From positions 372,001 through 436,000 of the forward strand of contig NW_017265135.1 of NCBI RefSeq assembly GCF_001638985.1: DNA of 64,000 nt, in the 5' to 3' direction. This DNA comes from Phycomyces blakesleeanus NRRL 1555(-). Its lineage: Eukaryota > Mucoromycota > Mucoromycetes > Mucorales > Phycomycetaceae. The notes under the pieces were generated by a model that was given only the letters and a program-made list of their open reading frames with translations, searched no databases and was not told the DNA's origin. Shown piece after piece: positions 47,176-59,559 of this stretch (positions are counted from its first letter, which is position 1; each line of letters begins with the position of its first letter). The translations under genes were made by a program, and so were the position numbers.

Positions 47176-49425
47176 ATTTTATCTCAAAAGCGTGGCTGCA
47201 TTTAGAGTTTATTTATAAAAATGAAAAATAAAAACAAACTTTATATCTCTGAGTTTCCCTCCAAAATAAATATAGCAATAAATATATATGTATAATAGAT
47301 ATATAGATATATATTTATTTACTTTCTTAAAAAAAAAGGTTTAAGAAATTGCGAAAAAACGCGTGTGTAGAAATAGAGTTGTAACAGCCAAAGATAGTAG
47401 TCAAACTCTCAATACAACACTTATTTAATACGAATACGTGTAGGTTAATGAAAGCAATTGGATCCCAAAATGATGTCTTTTGAAATTATTATATTAGCTT
47501 AAATCCCTATGAATTCCCTTTATCTATATATTCACAGCATGAGATAAAATAAATAAATAAAAACAAATAAATAAATAAATTGATAGAGGAAAATCGGAGA
47601 TACAATATATACCCGGGCCACACCGTCTGGCTTAATTAACCTTGAGCCTGACACGGTGAAGGGAAAAGGGAAAAGAAGTGGGGGGAGTAGGGACTTTATT
47701 CGGAGGAGAAGTCTAAAATCACCGCGCTTGATTTTGTTGTGGAAATAACCATATTTTTATTTTCTTTTTTTATTTATTGCCTTTCTGCAAGTATATATAT
47801 ATATATGTGTATGTGTGTGTGTACAGATGTACTGGTTGATTTTGGCCAACCATGCTTGACTTTATGCTTACCTGTGAATAAGAAAAAAGTTAAACGGTCT
47901 GTGCTTTAGGGGTTGTACGCGCCCGAGAGATGGTCCTGAAGATGATCTTTGCCTGGATTTGTTACGTTGAAGGTTACCTAATGGTGAGGGGGACAAAACG
48001 CTTGCTGTACGAGTATGCACAGACTACAAGGATCTTGCATATCGTGCATTTGATTTTTTACTTTCCTGTATCCTCTTCCTTTTACTTTTGTTCTTCTTTA
48101 CTTCCTTTAGGATATATATATCTTATAATTGACTCACTCCCTACTGAGGTAAAATAAAAAAAGGAGATAAATCCCAAAGGTATTCTGTTTTAGGATTGAA
48201 AGAGGCTTAGAATAGCCAGGTTTGGCGGCTTTTGCTTTATTCGGCACAGTTTGGCTAGATAGGCTCAAGTTAAGGTAAGACTAATTCTGTTTTATTACCA
48301 GCCCACCTATCAGTCAACCCAGTTTTGCCAGTTTTTCCACACATAAACAGACAAAAGTGGCGAGAGAGGTAAAGAGGCAGAAAAAGAAGAAGAACAATAC
48401 AAATATGTATATTGGTATTGATGTATCTTGATGATATAAGTACATATTGCATTTTTTGCTTTATACCTTTTTTTTCTTCATTTGTTGCCAGGCAACTGAA
48501 ACATAAACTTTTTTTAGAAAAAAAAATTATATAGATTTATTAAAATAAATAAATAATATAATATAATATAATATAAATAATATAATATATAATATAATAT
48601 AAAATAAAATAAATACATAAACATAATTTGTTGCTATGCAATCAATATATATATTTTATTTTAAGCATTATTTTTTTATTATTATTATCACCATGAGATT
48701 TTTTTTATTTACTTTATTATTTTAAGATGATTAATTATTTTCATATATACATTTTGTTAAAAGAATATATATATACAGCAAAAAACAACAACAACAAACA
48801 GGCACAAGACAAAAAAGCATGAATCTTTTTCATCAGTTAGTCGTACAAGTTTGCCAACTGGAGATCGTGTACACGTTGTGGCAAACCCGACCAAAAACAA
48901 GCGCACGTCCTGGATCAATATTAGAGTAAAAGTCGTACTCAAGTTGGCTTGTTCCACTTGACGGCGATCTCTTCAAAGTGATATAGCTGTGGTTATTAAG
49001 TATTTCTACTCGAGGGTTAATAAGGTAAAAAGTTAAAGGAAACCGTGATATTGCGACTTTCAATTCATTCGCTCGTCAGCTGCCCCTTTCTCATCCCATT
49101 TCCCGTTATTCATAAATCATTTTACTGAGTAGCCAACCATTTCTTTCTGTTTCTCAACCTTATTCACGGTGTTTTCATTACCCGACAGGCTGTTGGTAAC
49201 CCATAAAAAAAGATAATTTCGTTTTCAGAACTATTTCGAGCTTTCCTTCCCTTTCCTACTTCTCATCCTTTGCTTGATTGCCTGGATAAAAGAGACCTTT
49301 ATTATTTAATATATATTATTTTTTCTTACTTAGTTGTCAAAGTCGTATTTAATTTAACGATTTTTACCTCGAATTTTGCCAGTTGATCTGTTCCAAATTC
49401 AAATTTATACCAATTTTATTTTATC
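47176..49425. other. Intergenic, 2.2 kb, upstream of the NDT80-like gene
   Basis: AT-rich with TAAA and TATAAT repeats (48545-48615). It includes 48833-49078, where the minus strand shows a non-repetitive 80-codon frame (see findings), and a more GC-balanced part (47880-48030) with a short open frame. The last 300 bp are pyrimidine-rich promoter and leader DNA. Confidence 0.5.
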
Positions 49426-51748
49426 ATGAACTCGTCCGTACACGAAAAGGATTGGCATTTGCAGAGCCCCTCCCTGGCTGAAGGCGCGCCCACACACCCA
49501 CAACCTCACCATATCCAACACTATTCACCTGCCCTGGACCATCCTTATGCCCAGTCATTCCCTCAGGGTGGCCCAATGCATCCTCCTCTGTAAGTTAACA
49601 ATCATATTTTTTTTTGAAGCACTTATCACCGTACCTGTGCAACGTTGGGCAGAGTGAATAGCAGGAAGATCATATGAAGAACTATTTTTTTCTTATGAGC
49701 AACACAGAAAGACCCAGACTTCCTGTCCCAAACCTTGTCCCACTCACCCTTCTTATTTGTACTTTATATAGCCACCAACAACCACCCTCATCCAATTATC
49801 TCCCACTCGTCAAGCCCGAGTCGGATCCAAGGTTACCTGGGTAAGGTTCTACAATTTTTCTTTTATTACCTTCTTTTCTTACTTTCTTTTCTTGTTTACT
49901 TTCTTTCAATAATAATAATAATAATAATAATAATCTAACTTGATATTTAGTATGATGGCCCTCTCACAACCAGGAACTCCTCGCCCAGCACACACTAATG
50001 GTCCAGAAAGTTCACCGGTCAAGAAGTCCCATGTTGCCTATTCAACATCTTCTTTCCATGCCACACCCTATCCCCACCCATCTATCACTCGGAAGCGAGG
50101 CAGGAATGAGTCTTTGTTCTCCGCTGAATTGGGTCCATTTTTCAGTTCCACAAAACCGTTTGATAATCTCTATGCGTTAGACAGAAATACCCTGTAAGTA
50201 AAACGAAAAAGACCGATTCCCCCCCTACTGCCCAACAAACTATTGCACCCTGGCCAGAAGATATTCACTCTTTTTTATTATTATTAATGTGCGTACCAAA
50301 CTCTTAGACTCAATATCCGGATCCAGTCTAAGATGGACCGTGGCTTCTTTTTGGCTGACAACGATTGGACCTGTTACCGTCGTAACTATTTCCAAGTCAG
50401 TAGTGCGTTTACCATTCATGGCGTTGCCCACTATTACGCCGACCACGAGACACAGTGTCTTGTCCAAGCCGACGGCGCCTTTTACCCTGTCCGCCGATTC
50501 CTTCTGAATGTCTCGGCACGCGTTTCAAACAGTGACAAGAAGATCGAACTCGTTCAGCATACACCAAAACGCGACAAGGGTCCTCAAACGACACCTCTGC
50601 CAAAACCAATCATCCCTGGTGGAAACCTCAGTATGAGCTCGGTTGGTACTAATCAGAACATCGTTACCTTTGAGCGTATCCAATTCAAAACCGCGACAGC
50701 AAACAACGGCAAAAGGCGGGCCGCACAGCAGTATTATGTTTGCCTTGTTGATCTTTACGTTGAAACTGACGATGGTAAACGTATCAAGGTTGCATCTTGC
50801 CAGTCTGCTCCTCTTGTAGTCCGTGGAAGAAGTCCTGGGCACTATTCGGACAATCAAGAAAGATTTGATCCAAATATGCCTATCTCATCTGGGACACCCC
50901 AGCAGCCACCTGCCCAGCAGGATGAACGCTTCAATGCTCCTTTCTTGCGTCCCCCAATGACACCACCCACCATGATGCCAGGAGAGTACGGATCATCGTA
51001 TTCTTATTCTGCCTACCCGGGATACTCGCATTTCAACCCTATTCACGCACCCCTCCAGCCAATGATGATGAACAGCGCTCCTCCTACTCCTACTGGACCA
51101 CCACAACATACTCCACCCACCTCTGCGCCTTATCCTCCCCACCCGCAGCAGCAGCAGCAGCACCATCCCCAACATCCTTATATGGTTCCAAGCATGTCTG
51201 ATCCTTCGTCTTCAGAGTCTTCATCTCCGGACCTTTACACTGGTGAATATGCTGGCCAACCCATTCACCCTTCTGAGGATGGCAAGCTGACCCACCCTCC
51301 TCATCTCCCTCACCCTAATCCTCAACAGTCCAATCAACCTCAACAACCTCCGTCTCAACAACAGCCGCAAGCTGGTCAACCGGGACAACAACCTCCTCAT
51401 TCTCAACAACAGCAACATTCAGGTGTTCATATGCATATGCCTATGGATCCTAATGAATGGGCTCGTGCTCGTTTCCACCCTTCAGGCGCTGCTCATTCTC
51501 CAGTCACTCATGAACATACTCAACACTCTCAGCAGCAGCAACAACAACAACAGCAGCAGCAGCAGCATCCTCAACAGCAACAGCAACAACAACAGCAGCA
51601 GAACCCTTATTTCTCCCAAGGACCCCCACCTTTGTCTTCTGGATCTCATCAACCTGGTCTCTATTCAGCTTCAAGTGCACCACCAACACCGTATGGTTCT
51701 CGCAAATACAGCGCTGTCCCAAATATCGTGAACCAGCAAACACCATAG
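49426..51748 (+). CDS. NDT80/PhoG-type transcription factor
   Basis: Four exons, 49426-49589, 49772-49840, 49951-50193 and 50308-51748, give 638 aa. After a His/Pro/Ser-rich N-terminus, the NDT80/PhoG DNA-binding domain starts near residue 120 (LGPFFSSTKPFDNLYAL) and runs to about 330. It includes MDRGFFLADNDWTCYRRNYF, GNLSMSSVGTNQNIVTFERIQF, RRAAQQYYVCLVDLYVE and APLVVRGRSPGHY. The last is the conserved (V/I)RGRSPxHY end of this immunoglobulin-like fold. The C-terminal half is Pro/Gln/His-rich with long poly-Gln runs, typical of an activation region. Ndt80 relatives control meiotic entry in yeast and, as VIB-1/XprG, nutrient and secretion responses in moulds. Nuclear. The target process in this fungus is unknown. 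Confidence 0.92.
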
Positions 51749-53166
51749 AAGCCAAAAAAGAAAGCCTACAAAAAAGAATCTGTCTAATCTAATCTATCTC
51801 TGTCAACTCTTTTTCTTCTCTACACTCCCATTTTCATTTTATTTTTATACTATTCTTACTCTACTTTACTCTACTTTTTACCCTTACGATTTCTATGTAA
51901 CTTGTCATCGCCTTTCATAATTCTATTATTATTTTCCTCATTCAAAACTTGTAATGAAGACACTACAAATTTTGCAAACCAAAAAAAAAAAACAAAACAA
52001 AACAACAAGAGAACAAAAGGAGGAAAGGACGGAAAGAAGAAGACGAGGGAATAGATGATGAGGTTGTTTGATTGTGCTTTTATTTCTTTTCTTTGCAACT
52101 ATAATTCTTTATTTACTTTTCTACATACAAACACCCAAACGCACACTCAAACTATGTAATTGTCGGTTTATATACTCTTCTATTTCATGCTTGTTTTTTC
52201 TTCTTCTTTTACCCTTCTTATTTCTCTACTACAAAATTTATATCCACTCTTATTAATAATATACTTTATCTATTTTACATAAAAACCAAAAAAAGAATGA
52301 TTTCTAATGTTTCCATAAACAGCACCTAGAATTAGATGCAGAGTACAAGTTGTACATGGCACACTTGCACGCGTACAAATCTACATAATACACCTGTCTC
52401 TTTTATGTAATGTCATCCATTGCACACAATGCAGGGCCTACAGCATGTGGTACTGTCAAAGAGACAGCTGCATGATGTGTGTAAGTGTGGGGAAATAGGG
52501 GTGGCACTTGCGCGACCAGGGCACAAGAGGACAATGGTACCGAGGAAAAAGGAAACTTGTTTGTCCTCTCAAAATATATATATATCTCTTCTTCCTTGGC
52601 TATTCCAAAAACGGGGGTTTTAAGGCGGGGATGGTTTCTCACTCGTGTCTTTTGGTATTGCTACCCACAAAAGAAACCAAGTAGGACGAGGTTGTACACG
52701 CATCATACTTCTTTCTCGTTACGTTAGAACGCCCATTTTCAATATCCTTTCAATATATACATATAAATACATATATAACAGGCTTACAAGCTTTTTTGTA
52801 TCAAAAAATAATAATAAAAAATATAAAAAAACGAATAATAATACTAATAATTTAAAAGGATAGTAATACTGAATTTCATTTTTATACACAGTGCAACTTG
52901 TATTGCTACAGTTCCTAATACAGTCAGTCATATTGGAAATTAAGTAACGGCTGTGACTTTGCTTTCCAAACTTATACTTTTTGACAGTCCAAAGAACAAG
53001 ATATTGAATAGTTATAATACGGCTGCACACAAAGAGAGATAGAGAAATATAGAAATAGAAATACAGAGATAATTATATATATATATATGTGTGTGTGTAT
53101 GTGTGTATGCTCATATATATATATATTTTATTGTCTATACATATAAAAAGAAGTATTTTTTTTTAA
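51749..53166. other. Intergenic, 1.4 kb
   Basis: 3' UTR of the NDT80-like gene, then AT-rich DNA with microsatellites ((GT)n/(TA)n at 53075-53125). A GC-richer patch at 52430-52640 has only short conflicting frames. No gene supported. Confidence 0.6.
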
Positions 53167-55881
53167 ATGGACTGGGATCGTTTCAAACGAGCACTTGAAC
53201 CACTACAAGATCATGATCAGCATGATGGTTTGCCGAGGTACAGCCATGCGGATCTTATGCATTTGATGGACGAACAATATTTTATTCTCGATTTTTTGAC
53301 AGAACTTGCAGAGGTAAACCTACTAAACAAAAAAATAAAACATAAAACTTAATCCTAATAAGCATGGTTATTCCTGTAGAAATTGGGAGAGTTCAAATCA
53401 ACAAAAGAATCAACATCTGCTTATCCACAATTAGGACCAATTTTAACTGCGGCATCGGTAAAAAGAAAGACTAAAATTTCACGATTCCAATCCATATAAT
53501 TAATTCCATTAGTAATTTTTTTCTTTTAATTAATAGATTCATCCTTTTCTATGTCTTGATAGCAAGATTGCAAAGGCAACTATACAATGTCTTCAAAGAT
53601 ACAGCCAATTTGATACATCAAGTTTACAGAGCAGGTAGGCCACATTATATTATAACTTGAGCATTTTAAAAATGCCTTGCTAACAAATGATAATACGAAC
53701 TTATATATTAATACTTGCAAAATATGACAAGTTCAGCCACATGGTGTATTGATCGTATAAGACGACTGGTACGCTCACCACTGACAGTCCCTTCTCATGT
53801 GGAGTCTAGCCATATGATGAATGTAGGCGACACACTTTCACCAAAAGAAGACGATGCTACCCAAAACCAGATCAAACAAATAATATCAAATATAAACAAG
53901 CGTTTCCTAGATGGTTCACTAACTGTAAGCAGCCTAGAAACACTATTTCATGATATGATATGCTAACTAAATATAGCCACAAATTGTGAGTGGGCTTATG
54001 GACCTATCTTTAGCGCTATTGGAACAAAACGCTACATCGGTATTGATCGAAGTACTGATTAACTGCGGCACTATTTTGATGGATACGGAGCAGAAAAAAT
54101 TGTATTGGGGAAACATCGAACAATCTAAACCTAATACACACATTCCCGATACATATTACGATGACTATGCTTTGCACTTTGATACAACTCCCTGTATATT
54201 CTCAGGTCGGTTTGTGTCTCGGTTATTAGGGAACCCCAAAGATAGACTGTGGAAATTGTATCGAAGCTGGACACCAGAACTAATAGCAAGGTAAAGTTGC
54301 ATCTTGTGTACATACATATAATTTTATACAAAAAAAAATACGGCTTTTAGTATAGTAACATTCTAATATACATATAAATGCATGCGTACATTATTATTAT
54401 TATTACTATTTCCCGCTAATAAAAAAAAGAGAAACTGAACAGAGTTTGGAAACATCAAAGACATATTATGGAGTATGAGCTTCTGGATTTCTTTCAAGAG
54501 CTAGCCACGATCAAATCATATACTTCCAAATATCAATTACACAAACAATTGGAGAGAACAACTATGGTCCAGTTATTACAAAATAATCCCCACCTAGTCT
54601 CAATAGCCCATAATAAAGTAGCAAAATGGGTTATACGCTTCTCTGATTGGAGATTAGTGCGGATGTGGCAACACGTTATCAGTCTACTCCCCACACTTGT
54701 TGAAACAAAATTCAGCGATCAAAAACATTCAAGTACATTCACGCCAACTTATAAAGTAATAATAGCAATAGCAATAACGCTGAAAAATAATAGGATGTTG
54801 ATACTATTTTATCGCAGGATGCATTCACATACTTCCCATATGATCTAAAAGTTGCGGCGGAAACATTACAGAATAGCTCCTCTGAACAACTCTTTATCCA
54901 ACATATTTCTTCACAATGTGGTACTATATTGGATAAATTAACAATATATACCTACACAGGAACGTTCGAAGATATAGAAGTACGTAGAAATGAGGCATGG
55001 GTTCTTGCACTCATGTTCCCAGATTTCTTACAAAAATGTACAATGTGTTTGATATCATGGTGCTTAAACCAAGATGTTTGGGACTCAAAGGTAAAGAAAA
55101 TATCGGTTTGCTTTTTTATTTTAAGAAAAAATTAGATTGCTGATTTTTTTGTATAGATGGATATGATTTCAAGTTACTTGGGCTGGCTGATGTGTCCTTC
55201 GGATGACGACCGAGTCGATGATACTGTAGAATGTTTGAAACATTGGATAATCTCATTAAAAGGTATGCATTACTACTACTTGATATTATAGTCCAATTAT
55301 TAATAGCTGATATACGTTTTTGTATATTGTTTGTTATTAGGCTTCCATACAAGGCAGCCAGATGATGCTCTAAAAGTCATCTTGATTCATTGGGAAGAAA
55401 TATTCAGCGGGAACATTTTAGTAGGCATGAGTATTGCTTCTTCTATCTTAATATCAACCAAAGAAGTATGGGACAGTATACATTGTACATTAATGGTAAG
55501 TAGTCATAAATAGTGTCGATGTGTATAAACAGACATAAAACGCTCATCTTTAACGATTACTCTACGCAAATAGGTTAATAATATTCTTGGATCAAGCAGC
55601 GATGAAATAAATTTTGAAGCTACGAAAACAAAGTAGGTTCTTTTATTCTTAATATACACTTATGTAGAATATTTTGCTCAATATTCAGTTAAACTAATGC
55701 TGAACATGTAAACAGAATGACCAAAGGGTACGATAAAGCGGCGGCACAATTTATACTCGACTATATATATGATATAATACAGAAAATAGATACAGGTGAA
55801 TTTGATGATGAAGAAGGACGATATTACAGCCGATTAAAAAAGCTAATTAGCCATATCGAATATACCTTGAGCCAGAGTTAA
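53167..55881 (+). CDS. FANCC-like protein (putative Fanconi anaemia core-complex subunit)
   Basis: Eleven exons with consistent phases: 53167-53313, 53380-53457, 53537-53634, 53732-53924, 53977-54290, 54443-54755, 54818-55090, 55157-55262, 55341-55495, 55574-55632 and 55716-55881. They give 633 aa. The protein is all-helical in character, with no membrane segment or catalytic motif. Residues 64-79, YPQLGPILTAASIHPF, align by eye with human FANCC FPTIGQLLAKACWNPF. Both are preceded by a short acidic/polar helix and followed by a second helix pair. The segment FTYFPY (384-389) corresponds to TYFPY in the middle of FANCC, and a Trp-rich helical C-half follows in both. Human FANCC is 558 aa. In animals FANCC works with FANCE and FANCF to bring FANCD2 to the ubiquitin ligase FANCL for DNA crosslink repair. 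The human sequence was recalled from memory, so this call rests on short matches and needs a profile search. Confidence 0.6.
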
Positions 55882-56628
55882 ATAAAAGCAAAAAACAAGT
55901 GTAAATCAAAACAGATATTCAACTTGACAAAATACATATTCTGTCGTGCATATTTGCATCATTTTTGCAAGTTAATCTTACCAAAACAAACGGATAATCT
56001 ATTTAGTAAAAGCACTGAGTCAATCTAGTCAAATAGGTTTAGTAAACAAAAGGAGACTCAAAGACCCTTATACCTTGTTAAATCACTCATTTATTCTTTT
56101 ACACAACTCTATTTAACCTCATTTCTCTATTATATAATGATTATCATAGAAATATTTTTAACGTAAGCATTGCCTTTATTACATTATATTTTGATATGTT
56201 TTCCTGAGGCCAAAGTCTGGAAGCTTATTAACATCAAGAAAATTTAACAGAGAATAGACTTTTTATATTTATACAGTTGAATCTAAATAATTCTTCAGTA
56301 ATGGGTGATAGCTTTGATGGTTACTGATAGATGAAAAGAATAAGTTTTAAAGCCCAACTTAAGAACTTTTTCTTGTAAGCTTTACGCTTTTAGTTTAATT
56401 TAAACCAAACATATATGTATTTTATACCCAGACTTATAAATATAAAAGGTTTATAATTGTTGAACCCCCCTAATAAAGAGTTTAATAATATTTTAGCTTT
56501 ACTAAGGTAGAATGTAAACCATTTGGAGTTATATAACGAGCTAAAAAATATTAATACTTTTTCGGATTAGTAGCTATCTACACGGCTTAAATGAATTATT
56601 TCTCTATTTTCTTTATGATTTGCTTATA
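55882..56628. other. Intergenic, AT-rich
   Basis: 3' region of the FANCC-like gene and AT-rich DNA without coding or RNA signatures. Confidence 0.6.
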
Positions 56629-57135
56629 ATAGGGTATTTCACTAGTCCTGGATGCTTGGCTGTTGAACGTAACAGCAGCTTAATGTTAAAAATGATTGGC
56701 TGTAATGAATCTTTAAAAAATGAAAGCTGAGTATCCGAGCATCTAAAAAAAATAGTTAGATACTCTAAATGTCGTGATTTGGCCAAAATTTGCAAAAATT
56801 TGTACTTTATGTACAATTGATGGCAAAGTTTATATAGAAGCAAAGTCAAAAATAAGACATAATCAATCTATATAAAGGTAGTTACTTTGATACCAAATTA
56901 TAAAGGTCCAACTTACTCGCGGAGAATTTGGGAAGGGATAATATATTTATGGTACTCTAATCAAGCGTATTGTATATATGAATTTTGACGTTATGAAAGA
57001 AAACATACCAACCAAGAGACATTAATGGTACTCGATAGTTTTTTCTTTCTTTCAATATTAGTTATTATTTAATGGCGCTTAACTTACCGCTACATTCAAC
57101 AGCCAAGCACCCAGAACTGGTGAAACCCCCTATTA
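56629..57135. mobile_element. MITE-like non-autonomous element with about 45-bp terminal inverted repeats
   Basis: The left end AATAGGGTATTTCAC...TGCTTGGCTGTTGAACG is mirrored at the right end as CATTCAACAGCCAAGCA...GTGAAACCCCCTATT. The arms are about 80% identical over about 45-50 bp. The interior of about 400 bp is AT-rich with only a short frame. Size, inverted ends and lack of transposase fit a MITE. A TA or TAAT target duplication is likely but not decisive. Confidence 0.6.
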
Positions 57136-58500
57136 TTAGCTAATGCTATAATAATACATGTATTATGAGAAAAGCATGGTTTTGCAACCTGGGCATATTT
57201 CACATAATTTCTGAATCATTATTATTTACATCTGAAAAGGTGATACGGGCAGTATTGGCTTATATGATAAAGTGGTCCAGGCGGGTTAAAAGAAAAAGAG
57301 AATATATATCGATCTCCTCGATCAAATCCTTGGCCCAAATGTTGGTATTTGGCAGCTTGTTCTCTAAAAAAAAATGAAAATAAAATAAAAGTGATGTGTA
57401 AAAATGGTCTTTATTACTTTCATATTTCGATGTTTATATGGATATTTCGGTAATTAATAAAGAAAGATAAGATTATTAGCAAGATATTGCTAAGCTATTA
57501 CTAAGCTGTTGGGATAAACTATGCTTCTTTGGATAATTCATAATGAAGAAAAGAGAGAAATAGAAATAGATAAATATTGCTGGGGTTGATTGTTAAAATT
57601 CTTGTGCCTTTTAATTGATTTCTTCACCAGCTATAAGAATTATATTCTTCTTCCCGCCACGACTTGAGTAATTTGTTTACATAATTGATACAAAGAAAGA
57701 TTTAGAAAGATAGGATATGTCTGGGTTATATGAAAGTTCAAAGACACACGCGATGAGCTAATAAAAATGAGAAATCGTCTACTCATCTAAGCTCTCAATG
57801 AATATAAGAATAGCGAATATATCTACTAAGAAGATAATGCTCCCTGTCACAAGTTTAATATTGCATAAGAGTGGAAGAAATGTCATAATTTTATAGTAAT
57901 AGTAAGGCGGCCAAGTAGTCCATATTTTAGCTCTATAGAGATCTCATAAAAATATTCCACCAAAAGAGTGAAAAAGAAAAAAAAGAAGTTAATCTTCAGA
58001 AACTTTTAAGGAGGTGGCGGTTATTACCTATACGGAATAAAACAACACTCGGGTTGGTGTTTGTAATGTTAAGTGCATGTCAATGCCTAATTGCGTGGCA
58101 ATTCCTAATTGCATGTCAATGCCTGATTGCGTGCCAATGCTTAATTGCATACATGAGATGAAGAAAGTTAATGAAACATCATCAAGCTATTGATTTTTTT
58201 TTAAAAGAAAAACTATACCTTTGTATTTATATTCAGACATGAGTTGTCAAGTGAAAGAAGATCGGCTAAACCAAGATTGCTAAAGAAGTTGTATTATTGA
58301 TATATTAGAACTTAATAAGTATGATGACCATTGTTGGTACGAGTCTATATATACATATACATACCTTGCTTGTGAGAAAAAATAAAAAAAAATCGAACAG
58401 ATTCCAATACTGAATATTGTATAAAAATATTCATTTATCTGTTTTTCAAGTGTATCCGATTTATCCCAAAAAGTAAAAAAATAAAGATTTTTTTGTCAAG
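57136..58500. other. AT-rich region with an 18-bp tandem repeat
   Basis: No supported gene. A 70-codon plus-strand frame (57165-57377) has coding-like composition but no recognisable family. The tandem repeat at 58074-58145 is listed separately. Confidence 0.5.
58074..58145. repeat. 18-bp tandem repeat, four copies
   Basis: Units GCATGTCAATGCCTAATT, GCGTGGCAATTCCTAATT, GCATGTCAATGCCTGATT and GCGTGCCAATGCTTAATT, followed by a partial GCAT. Alternate units resemble each other most (A-B-A-B), so the array probably grew by doubling a 36-bp dimer. Confidence 0.85.
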
Positions 58501-59545
58501 ACCTGCGCTTGAAGGCCGATCCACTCAAGTTTACACCCAAGCTTCTCAACAACCCTCATTCCTGCCTACTCGGCATGGCATCAAATTTACCATGACGGCA
58601 AAGTATCGGTGAAATGCTTTAATGCCAAACTGCTCGGGACAGGTGTCTGAGACACCCAAGTGAACAGCATAGCATTTACTTAGGCACCTTAACTTTGCTT
58701 CGGGTTCGTCCCTCATGTCCAGTTCTGTTTACCAGAGCGTGGGTTACAAGTATCAAAGTCTAAGCAATGAGGGACTTGAAAAGCACAGGGATCATTTCAA
58801 CAGGAAGCAGTAAAATACAGGCGATTGTACTGGGTAATCTGTCGATTCTGCTGGAATCTACCTGTATTACCTCACGTCCAGGTGCTCAACGAATTTAAAA
58901 AACTCTACGCATCCAGGTGATACACCCTTATACTTGCACCTTTCTGTGACAATCTTGACATGCCCCAAAGGACAAAATCTGGAGAGCCAATATCCAACGT
59001 CCTAAGAAAATAGCATAAAGCTACCTCTGCGTTCCTCAGTCTTCTCCATGTTATGTGCCGCACAACACAGAAAAAACTGACGTGGATTTCATCCGGCTTT
59101 CGCCTTCATATGAGTGGCTCAGGAAGGTCTTTAACGTCCAGTATGCTCTACACTAAGAGCTACTTTCCCTTACGGTACTTGTGTTCAGTTGGTTTTTTAT
59201 AAGTATATTTAGCCTTCGATGAAACTTTTCACCAGGATTAGGGAGTTTGTAAAACAACCCGACTCATCGGAAGCTACTTAACACAAAGACAAGAACTCAA
59301 GACAAGGTGAGGGGATTGCACCCTCCAGTAACCTTTTCCAGGGAGTGAAGGCTACTGACTTGTTGGTATGCCTGGAAAAGCAGTTCACTAGTTCACAATC
59401 CAGAGCAGTCAAAAGACTACTCCGGTTCAAACATTGGAGCTTCTCCATCTCAAACAATAAAGTCCAAGACGGAATCCCTTTTGGTTTCTTTTCCACTGCA
59501 GTAAATGCAGGTAGAATCGCTCAAAGTACGGACCAATTTTAGGCC
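58501..59545 (-). pseudogene. Decayed 5' part of a large-subunit (25S/28S) rRNA gene
   Basis: Read on the minus strand, conserved LSU landmarks appear in the right order. GGAAAAGAAACC followed by GGGATTCCGTC (about 59494-59471) corresponds to the start of LSU. Next come a GGTTACTGGAGGGTGCAATCCC-type segment cognate to the 'catcatagagggtgagaatccc' region, and GAGTCGGGTTGTTT. TTTCATCGAAGGCTAAATAT precedes CACAAGTACCGTAAGGGAAAG (59180-59161). AAAGTTAAGGTGCC and the TTTGCCGTCA...GATGCCATG stretch follow, then CCGAGTAGGCAGG (58574-58561) and GGATCGGCCTTCAAGCGCAG (about 58521-58503). The stretch is about 1.05 kb, collinear with the first third of LSU. It is strongly diverged, with internal deletions (the D2 region especially), and stops abruptly at about 58501. 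No 18S or 5.8S was recognised. Not a functional rRNA gene. Confidence 0.75.
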
Positions 59546-59559
59546 ATGGTACCTTGAGC

